From the NCBI RefSeq assembly GCF_007197575.1, contig NZ_CP041616.1, positions 62,001 through 126,000 on the forward strand: a DNA stretch of 64,000 nucleotides, read 5' to 3'. Positions within the stretch are counted from its first letter, which is position 1, and every line of letters begins with the position of its first letter. A program made the position numbers and the translations under genes. Below, piece after piece: positions 24,841 to 33,021 of this stretch. Source of the DNA: Ornithinimicrobium ciconiae. Its GTDB lineage: Bacteria > Actinomycetota > Actinomycetes > Actinomycetales > Dermatophilaceae. Below the pieces are notes generated by a model. That model did no database searches, had not been told where the DNA came from, and saw only the letters and a program-made list of their open reading frames with translations.

Positions 24841-26157
24841 ATGACCACCCCGGCACCCTCCGAGCCGCACCGCGACCCCACCACACCGCACGTCACCGCA
24901 CCTCTCGTCACCGCACCTCTTGTCACCGCCGCCGACATCGACGAGGCGGCCGAGCGACTCAAGGGTCTGGTCAGCATCACCCCCCTGACCAGGAGCCGCC
25001 GACTGTCCGAGATGACCGGCGCCAAGGTGCTGCTCAAGCGCGAGGACCAGCAACCGGTCCGCTCCTATAAGAACCGCGGCGCGATCAACCTCATCGCCCA
25101 GCTCGACGATGCCACCAGGGCCAAGGGTGTGGTCTGCGCGAGCGCCGGCAACCACGCGCAGGGCGTCGCCTTCGCCTGCGCCACCCTCGAGGTCTCGGCC
25201 CGGATCTTCCTGCCGCGCACCACACCCCGGCAGAAACGCGACCGGGTCGCCGCCATCGGTGGTGAGTTCGTCGAGATCGTCGTGACCGGGTCGACCTACG
25301 ACGCGGCGGCGGCCGCAGCAGCAGAGGACGCCGAGCGGACCGGCGCCACACTGGTCCCTGCTTTCGACCACCCGATGACCATCGCCGGCCAGGGCACCGT
25401 CACCCGCGAGATCGTCGGCGTGCTGGGCCACGCACCGGACGTCCTCGTCGTCCCCGTCGGCGGCGGCGGTCTGCTCGCCGGTGGCCTGACCTGGCTGCGT
25501 GAGCACTTCCCGGACAGCCGCGTCGTCGGCGTCGAGCCCGCGGGAGCGGCCAGCATGGCGGCCGCCCTGGAGCAGGGAGTTCCGGTGACGCTCGAGGAGA
25601 TCGACCCGTTCGTGGACGGGGCTGCCGTCCGCCGGGCCGGCGAGCACACCTACCCGATCGTGCGGGACGGCAACGCCGAGCTGGTCGCCGTCCCCGAGGG
25701 AGCGGTGTGCGTCGAGATGCTGGCGATGTACCAGACCGAGGGGATCATCACCGAGCCCGCCGGCGCCCTGGCCGCAGCGGCGCTGCCAGCCCTCGGCATA
25801 CAGCCTGGTCAGACGGTTGTCGTGGTGGTCTCCGGCGGCAACAACGACGTGCTGCGCTATGCCGAGATCGTCGAGCGGGCGCTGGTCCACGAGGGGCGCA
25901 AGCACTACTTCCTGGTCGATTTTCCTCAGGAGCCGGGGGCGCTGCGCGGCTTCCTGCACGACGTGCTCGGACCGGACGACGACATCGCGCTGTTCGAATA
26001 CACCAAGCGCAACAACCGCGAGACCGGGCCGGCACTGGTCGGCATCGAGCTCGGGTCACCCGAGGACCTCCAGCCGCTCCTGGACCGGATGGAGTCCAGC
26101 TCGATCGAGGTCGAGCGCATCCCGCCGGACAGCCCCCTCTTCCGCTTCATCCTCTGA
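24841..26157 (+). CDS. ilvA: Threonine dehydratase, biosynthetic short form
   Basis: Converts threonine to 2-oxobutanoate for isoleucine synthesis. 438 residues, as in Corynebacterium-type IlvA with one C-terminal regulatory domain. The PLP lysine lies in SYKNRGA (residue 77), the phosphate-binding loop is VGGGGLLAGG, and SAGNHAQGVA precedes. The last 95 residues (FLVDFPQEPGALRGFL, EYTKRNNRETGPALVGIEL) are the ACT-like domain that senses isoleucine. Two 15-bp DNA repeats near the start encode TAPLV twice in the N-terminal extension. Transcribed divergently from marR. Confidence 0.92.
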   Translation: MTTPAPSEPHRDPTTPHVTAPLVTAPLVTAADIDEAAERLKGLVSITPLTRSRRLSEMTGAKVLLKREDQQPVRSYKNRGAINLIAQLDDATRAKGVVCASAGNHAQGVAFACATLEVSARIFLPRTTPRQKRDRVAAIGGEFVEIVVTGSTYDAAAAAAAEDAERTGATLVPAFDHPMTIAGQGTVTREIVGVLGHAPDVLVVPVGGGGLLAGGLTWLREHFPDSRVVGVEPAGAASMAAALEQGVPVTLEEIDPFVDGAAVRRAGEHTYPIVRDGNAELVAVPEGAVCVEMLAMYQTEGIITEPAGALAAAALPALGIQPGQTVVVVVSGGNNDVLRYAEIVERALVHEGRKHYFLVDFPQEPGALRGFLHDVLGPDDDIALFEYTKRNNRETGPALVGIELGSPEDLQPLLDRMESSSIEVERIPPDSPLFRFIL

Positions 26158-26179
26158 CCGGGGCCGCCCGCACGTCCGG

Positions 26180-26875
26180 TCAGGGAGCCAGCAGGACAGC
26201 ACCGGCGACCAGGCAGGCAACGCAGATCAGCCAGAAGAGCCCGACCCAGAGGGTGGCCGGCACCCCGGTCAGCGCGGCGAGCTGATCAACGTCGGACTGG
26301 CGGGCGCCGCCGCGTCCGCGCTGCCGCTGCAACTCCACGACCGAGCGGGGAGCGGCCAGCAGCAGCGCCCAGACCAGCAGGTGCGCGATCCACCCCGCCC
26401 CCTCTGCCGGGAGCAGCCAGGTGGCACCGCCGACCAGCGCTCCTGCGACGAGCAGGACCCAGAGCCCATAGAAGTTGCGGATCTGGATCAGCATGAGGGC
26501 GCACAGGGCGACCATCAGCCAGAGCCAGCCCACGGCATACCCCTGGGAGAGCAGTGCGGCAGAGGCGAACCCCAGGACGGCCGGGGCCGGATATCCCGCG
26601 GCGAGGGTCGCCACCATGCCGGGGCCGCGGGGGCGTCCGCGCGAGATCGTGACGCCGGAGGTGTCCGCGTGCAGTCGGATGCCCCGCAACTGCCGCCCGG
26701 TCAGCACCGCCACCGTGGCATGTCCGGCCTCGTGCACGATCGTGACGCCGTGCCGGATGAACCGATAGCCGGTGGGCGTCCAGGTGACCAGCAGGGCGAG
26801 GGCGGCCAGGACCAGGGCACCGGCGAGCGACGGCAGCGGTTGGGTGGACGTGGCCGCATCCCAGATGTCACGCAC
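26180..26875 (-). CDS. M50-family membrane metallopeptidase-like protein
   Basis: 231 residues with the zinc-binding motif HEAGH near residue 49 (VTIVHEAGHATVAVLTGR) at the end of a membrane helix, then SRGRPRGPGMVATLAAGYPAPAVLG, corresponding to the second M50 region, and three to four further membrane segments. Site-2-type proteases cleave within the membrane; no PDZ domain is present and no partner anti-sigma factor is adjacent. The start is GTG. Confidence 0.8.
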   Translation of the reverse strand: MRDIWDAATSTQPLPSLAGALVLAALALLVTWTPTGYRFIRHGVTIVHEAGHATVAVLTGRQLRGIRLHADTSGVTISRGRPRGPGMVATLAAGYPAPAVLGFASAALLSQGYAVGWLWLMVALCALMLIQIRNFYGLWVLLVAGALVGGATWLLPAEGAGWIAHLLVWALLLAAPRSVVELQRQRGRGGARQSDVDQLAALTGVPATLWVGLFWLICVACLVAGAVLLAP

Positions 26876-26919
26876 GGGCTGAGTGAATCACGCTGAGCTG
26901 CACCGACCCTGGGACGCAG

Positions 26920-26984
26920 CCCACCGGCGGACCAGCAAACCCTTACGAAAAGACGGGGCGGACCAACAAAACCGCTACGAAAAT
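26920..26984 (-). repeat. 3'-end tandem repeat locus A (two units)
   Basis: Two imperfect 33-bp units, read on the minus strand. Unit 1 (26984-26952) starts ATTTTCGTAGCGGTTTTGT; unit 2 (about 26951-26920) starts CTTTTCGTAAGGGTTTGC. Both end in GGTCCGCC. The array begins 2 nt after the guanine deaminase stop codon, in the sense direction of that gene. Same family as 50238-50354 and 54610-54696. Confidence 0.7.
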
Positions 26985-26986
26985 TG

Positions 26987-27493
26987 TCAGTAGTCGGTGC
27001 GGTCTGCCTTGGCCTGCCACTGCGCAAAGACGTCCCCCGCGCCGGGCACCTCGAGCCGGCGGAACGGGAGCGTGCGGGCCTCCGGCGCCAGACCGATCTC
27101 GTCATAGATCATGGCGTCGCTGAAGCCGACGGCCGCCGCGTCGTGGCGGGTCGCGGCGTAGTACAGCGCCTCGGCGCGGGACCAGTAGATCGCCCCGAGA
27201 CACATCGGGCAGGGCTCGCACGAGGCATAGATCACGGCACCGGACAGTTGGAAGTCGCCCAGGTGCTCAGCAGCGGCGCGGATCGCGGTGATCTCCGCGT
27301 GCGCGGTCGGGTCACTGGTGCCCACGACCGTGTTCCACCCCTCGGCGATCACCTCCCCGTCGAGCACGACCACGGCTCCGAACGGGCCGCCGCTGCCACT
27401 GGTCACGGCACGGCGGGCCAGCTCGAGGGTGTGCTGCAGGTGTCGGGCGTGTTCGGCGTCGTCGGCGTCACGATCGAGGGGCGAGGTCGGCAT
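26987..27493 (-). CDS. guaD: Guanine deaminase-like nucleoside/base deaminase
   Basis: 168 residues of the cytidine-deaminase fold with HAEITAIR (zinc His and catalytic Glu) and PCPMCLGAIYWSRAEALYYAA (two zinc Cys). The following DAAAVGFSDAMIYDEI strongly resembles Bacillus GuaD, which converts guanine to xanthine, rather than TadA. ATG 27493 is chosen over an upstream extension because homology begins near HARHLQHTLELARRA. The stop codon is followed directly by a repeat array. Confidence 0.85.
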   Translation of the reverse strand: MPTSPLDRDADDAEHARHLQHTLELARRAVTSGSGGPFGAVVVLDGEVIAEGWNTVVGTSDPTAHAEITAIRAAAEHLGDFQLSGAVIYASCEPCPMCLGAIYWSRAEALYYAATRHDAAAVGFSDAMIYDEIGLAPEARTLPFRRLEVPGAGDVFAQWQAKADRTDY

Positions 27494-27549
27494 CAGGACA
27501 CGGTACCGTCGGCGCGCTCGCGCAGCACCCTTCTGCCGCGAGGCATCGT

Positions 27550-27574
27550 CCCGCGGGTCCGCGGGCCCGTTTTT
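27550..27574 (+). terminator. GC hairpin followed by five T's in the 170-bp gap before the stress-protein gene
   Basis: CCCGCGG (27550-27556) and CCGCGGG (27559-27565) can pair, and TTTTT follows at 27570-27574 on the plus strand. No plus-strand gene ends upstream, so it could be a leader attenuator of the stress-protein gene or chance. The rest of 27494-27663 shows only the AGGAGG site at 27653-27658. Confidence 0.3.
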
Positions 27575-27663
27575 CGGTGCCGAGGTCGGCGCATCGCCTG
27601 GCCAGCGGCTGCGCCCGCGCCTGGTTCGGGACAAGATGGGGACAGCAACCCCAGGAGGTTCCC

Positions 27664-28185
27664 GTGACTGACAGCAGTGCAGCTGCCGGGTCGAACTGGC
27701 CAGCGCCCGGGCCGGACCGGGTCATCGTCGTCGGTGTCGATGCCGACCAGGACCCACACATCGTCAAGGAGGCTGCCGACATGGCCACCACGATGGGGGC
27801 CGGGCTGGTCTGCGCGTGGGTCGACTCCACGCAGGTGATCTATGGCGCCAGTCTGGACGGCACCCGCCTCATTACCCCCCTGGATCCCGACCAGTCGGCA
27901 GACACCAGCCACGCCCTGAACGAGCGGGTGCATCGGTTCGTGGCCGAGCACCTGGCCGACCGGCAGGTGCCCTGGCGCCTGGAGTCCACCGTGGGTGATA
28001 TCGCCTCCGGTCTCACCGAGATCGCCGACCAGTGGCAGGCCTGTCTCATCGCGGTGGGCGGGCGTCGTCCGGGCTTCACCGGCTGGATGAACGAACTCAT
28101 CGGCGGCTCCATCGGCGGTCACCTGGTGCACACCCAGTCCCGCCCGGTGCTCGTCATTCCCGGCGCCCGCGACAAGGGCCACTGA
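27664..28185 (+). CDS. Universal stress protein (UspA family)
   Basis: 173 residues, one Usp domain: VIVVGVDADQDP at the first strand, a helix with ADMATTMGAGLVCAWV, and the C-terminal ATP-type loop GGRRPGFTGWMNELIGGSIGGHLVHTQSRPVLVIP, close to the G-x2-G-x9-G-S/T consensus, so ATP binding is likely. GTG 27664 has AGGAGG five bases upstream. The two fluoride-channel genes follow after 7 bp on the same strand and are probably co-transcribed. Confidence 0.88.
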   Translation: MTDSSAAAGSNWPAPGPDRVIVVGVDADQDPHIVKEAADMATTMGAGLVCAWVDSTQVIYGASLDGTRLITPLDPDQSADTSHALNERVHRFVAEHLADRQVPWRLESTVGDIASGLTEIADQWQACLIAVGGRRPGFTGWMNELIGGSIGGHLVHTQSRPVLVIPGARDKGH

Positions 28186-28192
28186 GCCGCCC

Positions 28193-28603
28193 TTGCGCCC
28201 TTCCCCTCTGCTGGTCGGTGTCGTCACCCTCGGCGGCGCACTGGGCACCCTGTCCCGGTATGCCGTCACGCAGGCCGTCCCCGCCACGCACCAGATCCCG
28301 TGGGCGACGCTGATGGTGAACCTCAGCGGCGCCTTCCTGCTGGGACTCCTCCTCGAACGCCTCGCCCGGACTGGGCCCGAGACCCCGGCGCGTCGCCTGG
28401 CCCGGTTGGGGCTGGGCACCGGTCTCCTGGGCGGATTCACGACCTACTCCGCGCTCGCGCTGGAGGTCCACGACCTGGTCGGCACCGGACACCTGGGTCT
28501 TGCCCTGGGTTACGGCATCGGCAGCGTCTGCGCGGGACTGGTGTCCTGCGCTGCCGGCGTCGTGCTCGGGGCCCGGGGCGTGCGCAGCGGGGCCGCACCT
28601 TGA
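28193..28603 (+). CDS. crcB1: Fluoride channel subunit (CrcB/FluC)
   Basis: 136 residues with four membrane helices. Family marks are GGALGTLSRY, NLSGAFLLG (conserved Asn) and GLLGGFTTYSAL (the sodium-site and phenylalanine segment). FluC proteins are dual-topology dimers that expel fluoride; two consecutive genes usually form a heterodimer. A TTG start at 28193 is assumed, as no other start fits between the stress-protein stop and the first helix. The stop overlaps the TTG of the second subunit. Confidence 0.88.
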   Translation: MRPSPLLVGVVTLGGALGTLSRYAVTQAVPATHQIPWATLMVNLSGAFLLGLLLERLARTGPETPARRLARLGLGTGLLGGFTTYSALALEVHDLVGTGHLGLALGYGIGSVCAGLVSCAAGVVLGARGVRSGAAP

Positions 28604-28986
28604 GCGGCCTGGCACCGGGCACGGTGCTCGTCCTGACCCTCCTGGGCGGCCTGGGAGCCGCCGCGCGCTTCCTGGTCGATGACCTGGTCAACCGACGCTG
28701 GCACGGGGCGTTCCCGCTGGCCACGCTGGTCATCAACGTGACGGGGTCACTGCTGATCGGCCTGCTGGCCACCTCGATGGCCGCCGACTCGCCGCAGGCC
28801 TACGCGGTCGGAGCGGTCGGCTTCTGCGGTGGCTACACCACCTTCTCCACCGCGATGGTGGAGTCGGTCCGGTTGACGCGCGAAGGCGCGTGGCGCACGG
28901 CCGGACTGGCTGCGGCAGGCATGCTCGCGCTCTGTGTCGGCGCGGCCGCAGCGGGAGCGCTGCTGGGTCGGGCGCTGTCCGGCTAG
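28600..28986 (+). CDS. crcB2: Fluoride channel subunit (CrcB/FluC), second copy
   Basis: 128 residues with four membrane helices and the same marks in diverged form: GGLGAAARFLVDD, NVTGSLLIGLLA and GFCGGYTTFSTAMVE. The TTG at 28600 overlaps the first subunit's stop (TTGA). With its neighbour it should make the heterodimeric fluoride exporter. No fluoride riboswitch is visible before either gene; expression probably follows the upstream stress-protein gene. Confidence 0.88.
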   Translation: MSGLAPGTVLVLTLLGGLGAAARFLVDDLVNRRWHGAFPLATLVINVTGSLLIGLLATSMAADSPQAYAVGAVGFCGGYTTFSTAMVESVRLTREGAWRTAGLAAAGMLALCVGAAAAGALLGRALSG

Positions 28987-29015
28987 CGCAGCGAGCAGAC
29001 CGCGCACCCGTCCGG

Positions 29016-30107
29016 CTAGTGTCCCGCGCCGGTAGTTCGTTGTAGAAGTCTGCCGAGGGAGTCGAGGATCTGTTCGGCGGTTTTGGTCCAGATGAATGGC
29101 TTGGGGTCTTCGTTCCAGGCCTTGACCCACTTGCGGATATCGCCCTCGAGGGCCTGGACGCTGCGGTGGTCAGAACGCTGGAGCAGGTCGGCAGTGACGT
29201 AGGCGAAGAACCGCTCGACCTGGTTCAGCCATGAGGAGTAGGTCGGGGTGAAGTGCATGTGGAAGCGGGGGTGGGCTGCCAGCCACTTCTTGATGCTGGG
29301 GTGCTTGTGGGTGCCGTAGTTGTCACAGACCAGGTGCACCTCCAGCTCGGCCGGGACCTGGTCGTCGATCTTGGCCAGGAACTTCTTGAACTCGATCGCG
29401 CGGTGCTTGCGGTGCAGGGAGGAGATCACGGTGCCATCGGCGGTGTTGAACGCCGCGAACAGGGACGTGGTGCCATGTCGGACATAGTCGTGAGTGCGCT
29501 TCTCGGGCATACCGGGCATCATCGGAAACGCCGGTTGAGACCGGGCCAAGGCCTGCACCTGTGACTTCTCGTCCACGCACAGCACCACCGCGGCCTCGGG
29601 CGGGTTCAGGTAGAGGCCGACCACGTCGTAGACCTTCTCCACGAACAGCGCGTCGTTGGACAGTTTGAACCCGTCTTCGCGGTGTGGTTGGAGGTCGAAG
29701 GCCCGCCAGATCCGCCCGATGGTGGACTTGGACAGCCCGCTGCGCTGGGCCATCTTCGCCCGCGACCAGTGCGTCGCGTTGAGCGGCGTGGATTCCAGGG
29801 TGGCCACCACGACGTCCTCGATCTGCTCAGCGCTGATGGTGGGAGGGCGACCCGGGCGAGCCTCATCCGACAGGCCGTCCAACCGGTGCTCAACGAACCG
29901 GGTCCGCCACTTGCCGACCGTCGGTGCCGACACCTTCTCCAGCGCCGCGACCTCCTTGTTCGTCAACCCCTCGGCGCACCCCAACACGATCCGCGAGCGC
30001 AACGCCAACGCCTGTGAAGACTTGCGCCTGCGCGCCCAGCGCAGCAGCTGTGCACGCTCCTCCTCGGTCAGCTCCAGCGGGGCCTTGGGGCGTCCGGTAC
30101 GACTCAT
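29016..30107 (-). CDS. IS630-family transposase
   Basis: 363 residues. The N-terminal half has two helix-turn-helix regions (LTNKEVAALEKVSAPTVGKWRTRF and AQRSGLSKSTIGRIWRAF); the C-terminal half is the DDE catalytic domain with VVLCVDEKSQ (first Asp), LVCDNYGTHKH (second Asp) and SSWLNQVERFFAYV (Glu). The frame is intact, so the element may be active. The stop codon TAG (29018-29016) takes its TA from the target-site duplication, so the coding frame ends outside the element proper. Confidence 0.92.
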   Translation of the reverse strand: MSRTGRPKAPLELTEEERAQLLRWARRRKSSQALALRSRIVLGCAEGLTNKEVAALEKVSAPTVGKWRTRFVEHRLDGLSDEARPGRPPTISAEQIEDVVVATLESTPLNATHWSRAKMAQRSGLSKSTIGRIWRAFDLQPHREDGFKLSNDALFVEKVYDVVGLYLNPPEAAVVLCVDEKSQVQALARSQPAFPMMPGMPEKRTHDYVRHGTTSLFAAFNTADGTVISSLHRKHRAIEFKKFLAKIDDQVPAELEVHLVCDNYGTHKHPSIKKWLAAHPRFHMHFTPTYSSWLNQVERFFAYVTADLLQRSDHRSVQALEGDIRKWVKAWNEDPKPFIWTKTAEQILDSLGRLLQRTTGAGH

Positions 30108-30151
30108 ACCCCATTCTACGATTTATGTAACGAATTAACGGCGCGACACAC
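29019..30151 (-). mobile_element. Complete IS630-family insertion sequence, 1133 bp
   Basis: Bounded by TA at 29017-29018 and TA at 30152-30153, the target duplication of this family. The ends are imperfect inverted repeats of about 28-30 bp: left GTGTCCCGCGCCGGTAGTTC and right, read inward, GTGTGTCGCGCCGTTAATTC, with a further TTCGTT shared inside. One transposase gene fills the element. It sits in the gap between the fluoride-channel genes and the convergent end of the siderophore operon and interrupts no gene. Confidence 0.9.
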
Positions 30152-30184
30152 TAGCTGTTCTGCCCACCTCCGTGGTCAGTGCAA

Positions 30185-31033
30185 CTAGCCGCGCGGCTTG
30201 CCCAGGATCCAGTAGGGGCAGAAGTAGACGGCGCGCTTGGCAGCCCCGATCTCGCTCGTCAGATAGCGGCGCACCGCCGCGACGGTGGCCTTCTCCCCGG
30301 CGATCCAGGACGCCGTCGGGATCGGCAGGCTCGCCGCCTCGATCGCGGGGACCAGGGCCGAGCCGGGCAGGCCGGTCCCACGCTCCACCACGGTGATCAT
30401 GGCGGACCGGGGCGACGGCAGCGGCGGCACATCCGTGACGGCCGGCACCTCGAGGAAGACGTGCGCCTCGACGGTGGCGGGCAGCTCCTCGAGAATACGG
30501 CTGATGGCCGGCAGCGCCGTCTCGTCGCCAGCGATCACCTGCGCACCGGATGCCTGCTCGGTGCGGTAGGCAGCCGTCCCGGTCTGGAACGCTGCCTGGG
30601 AGCCGACCTCGGCCCGCAGCACCCAGGCCGAGCCCGGGCCGGCGTCCCCGTGCGTGACGACGTCGACGTCGACCTCGCCGACCTCAGGACGGTGGGCCCG
30701 GATGGTGTACCACCGCACGTCCGGCTGCTGCTCGTCCGGGACATCGAAGCTGCCGCGGGGGGTGGCCCGGTCCGGGTCCGCCTCCGGCAGGGCGGGCAGG
30801 TCCTGACCCGCGGCGGGCATGACCAGGCCGAAGTACTCGTCCGGGCCCAGGGGCTGGTAGTCCGCCAGCTCGGGGGCACGCAGGGTCAGGCGCCGCATGA
30901 TGGGTGACACCTGCTCTGCTGCGGTCACGGTGACCCGGAACAGCTGGTGTGCCTCCCGCTCGATCGGCATGGACATCGAGCGGGCGTAGGCCGCCCGGAT
31001 CAGGGTGTCGCGGACGCGAAGTGCTCTGCTCAT
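30185..31033 (-). CDS. Siderophore-interacting protein (FAD-binding ferric-siderophore reductase)
   Basis: 282 residues. The flavin-binding RWYTIRAHRP (RxYTxR) and the family's HGDAGPGSAWV segment are present, followed by the NAD(P)H-binding half with AGDETALPAISRILEELP and a C-terminal RRYLTSEIGAAKRAVYFCPYW (the usual GYW end here is PYW). It should reduce Fe(III)-siderophore complexes in the cytoplasm to release iron. Last gene of the operon; it overlaps the ATPase gene by 4 bp. Confidence 0.9.
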   Translation of the reverse strand: MSRALRVRDTLIRAAYARSMSMPIEREAHQLFRVTVTAAEQVSPIMRRLTLRAPELADYQPLGPDEYFGLVMPAAGQDLPALPEADPDRATPRGSFDVPDEQQPDVRWYTIRAHRPEVGEVDVDVVTHGDAGPGSAWVLRAEVGSQAAFQTGTAAYRTEQASGAQVIAGDETALPAISRILEELPATVEAHVFLEVPAVTDVPPLPSPRSAMITVVERGTGLPGSALVPAIEAASLPIPTASWIAGEKATVAAVRRYLTSEIGAAKRAVYFCPYWILGKPRG

Positions 31034-31938
31034 CGGGGCTCCTGGAGAGTCATCAGGGGTGTGGACGTGGGTGTGGACGTGGGTGCGGTTGTGGGTGTGG
31101 ACGGGGACGGGGGTGCGGTGAGGGTGGTGGCGACGGATCGGGACCGGGCGCGCCTGGTCGGCAGGTGACGGCCCAGGGGGATCACGCTGACGTCGCCAGC
31201 CTCCTCCCAGCGCACCCGGCAGGTGATGCCGAAGACGTCGCAGACGGTCTGGGCGGTGACCACGTCCTGCGGCTCCCCCTCGGCGACGATGGCACCGTTG
31301 CGCATCGCGATCAGGTGGTCGGCATACCGGGCGGCGAGGGGCAGGTCGTGCAGCACCATGACCACCGTGGTCCCGTCCTCGATCGCGAGGTCACGGACCA
31401 GGTCAAGCACCTCGACCTGGTGGGCGATGTCCAGGAACGAGGTCGGCTCGTCCAGCAGCAGCAGGCCGGTGCGCTGCGCCAGGGCCATCGCGATCCAGAC
31501 CCGTTGCCGCTGACCGCCGGAGAGCTGGTCGACCTGTCGTCCGGCCAGCTCCGTGGTGTGGGTGCGGTCCAGGGACTCGGCGACGACCCGGTCGTCGTCA
31601 CGGCTCCACTGACGGAGCAGGCCGTGGTGGGGGTGACGTCCGCGGGCCACCAGCTCAGCCACGGTGATGCCCTCGGGGACGACGGGGCTCTGCGGGAGCA
31701 GCCCGACCCGTCGGGCGACCGCCTTGGTCGGCAGGGTGTGGATGTCGGTGCCGTCCAGGAGGACCTGGCCGGCGGACGGTCGCAGCAGGCGGGCCAGGCC
31801 CCGCAGGGCGGTGGACTTCCCGCAGCCGTTGGGTCCGACGATCGCGGTGACCTGTCCGGGCGGGATGTCGAGGTTGAGGCCCTCAACGACCGACCGCTTG
31901 CCATAGGCCAGCGAGAGGTTCTGGGCTTGCAGGGTCAT
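31030..31938 (-). CDS. Iron-siderophore ABC transporter ATP-binding protein
   Basis: 302 residues, FecE/FepC type: Walker A GPNGCGKST (near residue 38), Q-loop LLPQSP, signature LSGGQRQRVWIAMAL, Walker B LLLLDEPTSFLD and H-switch VVMVLHDL. The last 35 residues form a Pro/Thr/Ser tail encoded by a GT-rich repetitive stretch (31060-31130) not found in most homologs. It couples ATP hydrolysis to the two permeases encoded just upstream. Confidence 0.92.
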   Translation of the reverse strand: MTLQAQNLSLAYGKRSVVEGLNLDIPPGQVTAIVGPNGCGKSTALRGLARLLRPSAGQVLLDGTDIHTLPTKAVARRVGLLPQSPVVPEGITVAELVARGRHPHHGLLRQWSRDDDRVVAESLDRTHTTELAGRQVDQLSGGQRQRVWIAMALAQRTGLLLLDEPTSFLDIAHQVEVLDLVRDLAIEDGTTVVMVLHDLPLAARYADHLIAMRNGAIVAEGEPQDVVTAQTVCDVFGITCRVRWEEAGDVSVIPLGRHLPTRRARSRSVATTLTAPPSPSTPTTAPTSTPTSTPLMTLQEPR

Positions 31939-31947
31939 GCCGTCTCC

Positions 31948-33021
31948 TTAGGCTTTCTGGGCTGCTGGTCGGCTGGTGGCCAGGAGCCACAGCAGGAAGG
32001 GGGCGCCGGCCAGGCCGGTGACGACCCCGACGGGGAAGTTGTTGCTGGGCAGCGCGTAGGCCGCCAGGTAGTCCGCCACGACCACGATCACGGCGCCGAC
32101 CAGGCCGGCGGTGAGCAACGAGGGGCGGCCGCCGAGCAACCGCCGCGCGATGGGGCCGGAGAGGAAGGCGACGAACGCGATGGGACCACAGACCGCGGTC
32201 GTGGCCGCGGTCAGCACAACCACCAGGGCAATCGCCCTCATGCGGGTGGTCCGGGGAGACCGTCCCAGGCCGGAGGCCAGGTCGTCCCCGAGCTCGACCA
32301 CCTGCAGGTGACTGCCGACATACAGCAGCAATGGCAGGGTGAGGAGCACGATCAGGGCGAGCACGCGGATCTGGCCCCAGGTGACACCGGTGAGGCTGCC
32401 GGTCAGCCAGACCATCGCCTCGTGCGCCTGATAGATGTCGGCCCGCACCAGGACCCAGTGGATCACCGAGACGAGCATCGCGGCCAGAGCGATGCCGATC
32501 AGGATCATCCGTCCGGGTGCGGCGCCCGGGTGGCTGCCGGACAGGGTGACCAGGGCGAGGGCGACCGCGCCTCCCCCGGCGAGCGCCGCGAGCGACACGA
32601 CGGAGTCCGACGCGTCGAACAGGACGGTGGCGGTCACCGCTGCTGCCGAGCAGCCCAGGGTGATGCCCAGCACGTCGGGGCTGGCCAGGGGATTGCGCGC
32701 CATCGTCTGGAAGGTGGCACCTGTGGCTCCAAGGGCCAGTCCGGCGAGCACCCCGATCACGGCGCGCGGCAGCTTGGACTCCATCAGGATGAAGGAGGCC
32801 CCCGGGATCTCGGTGCCGGTGACGATCCGGAAGAAGTCGGGGATGGTGATCGTGAAGTCGCCCAGCAGCACCCGCGCCGCGACGGCTCCCAGGAGCAGCA
32901 GGAGCAGGCTCGAGATAACCCAGGTGAGGCGTTGGCGGACGCCTCGGGTCGCCTGGTGGATCGCCTCGAGGGACCGGGCCAGGTCGGGCTCGGGTCGGTG
33001 CTGCACGGGTGCTGTCGTCAT
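31948..33021 (-). CDS. FecCD-type siderophore ABC permease
   Basis: 357 residues with about ten membrane helices. FecCD marks: RLPRAVIGVLAGLALGATGATFQTMARNPLASPDVLGITLG (written here as LPRAVIGVLAG, then FQTMARNPLASPDVLG), and PIAFVAFLSGPIARRLLG near the end. ATG 33021 gives an ATGA overlap with the other permease; a longer open frame upstream is a shadow. It forms a heterodimer with the product of 33018-34028. Confidence 0.92.
   Translation of the reverse strand: MTTAPVQHRPEPDLARSLEAIHQATRGVRQRLTWVISSLLLLLLGAVAARVLLGDFTITIPDFFRIVTGTEIPGASFILMESKLPRAVIGVLAGLALGATGATFQTMARNPLASPDVLGITLGCSAAAVTATVLFDASDSVVSLAALAGGGAVALALVTLSGSHPGAAPGRMILIGIALAAMLVSVIHWVLVRADIYQAHEAMVWLTGSLTGVTWGQIRVLALIVLLTLPLLLYVGSHLQVVELGDDLASGLGRSPRTTRMRAIALVVVLTAATTAVCGPIAFVAFLSGPIARRLLGGRPSLLTAGLVGAVIVVVADYLAAYALPSNNFPVGVVTGLAGAPFLLWLLATSRPAAQKA

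Noticed and set aside
24718..25959. N-terminal extension of the MarR gene
   Set aside because: The open frame upstream is antisense to ilvA and shows no domain; GTG 24717 fits the operator and family length.
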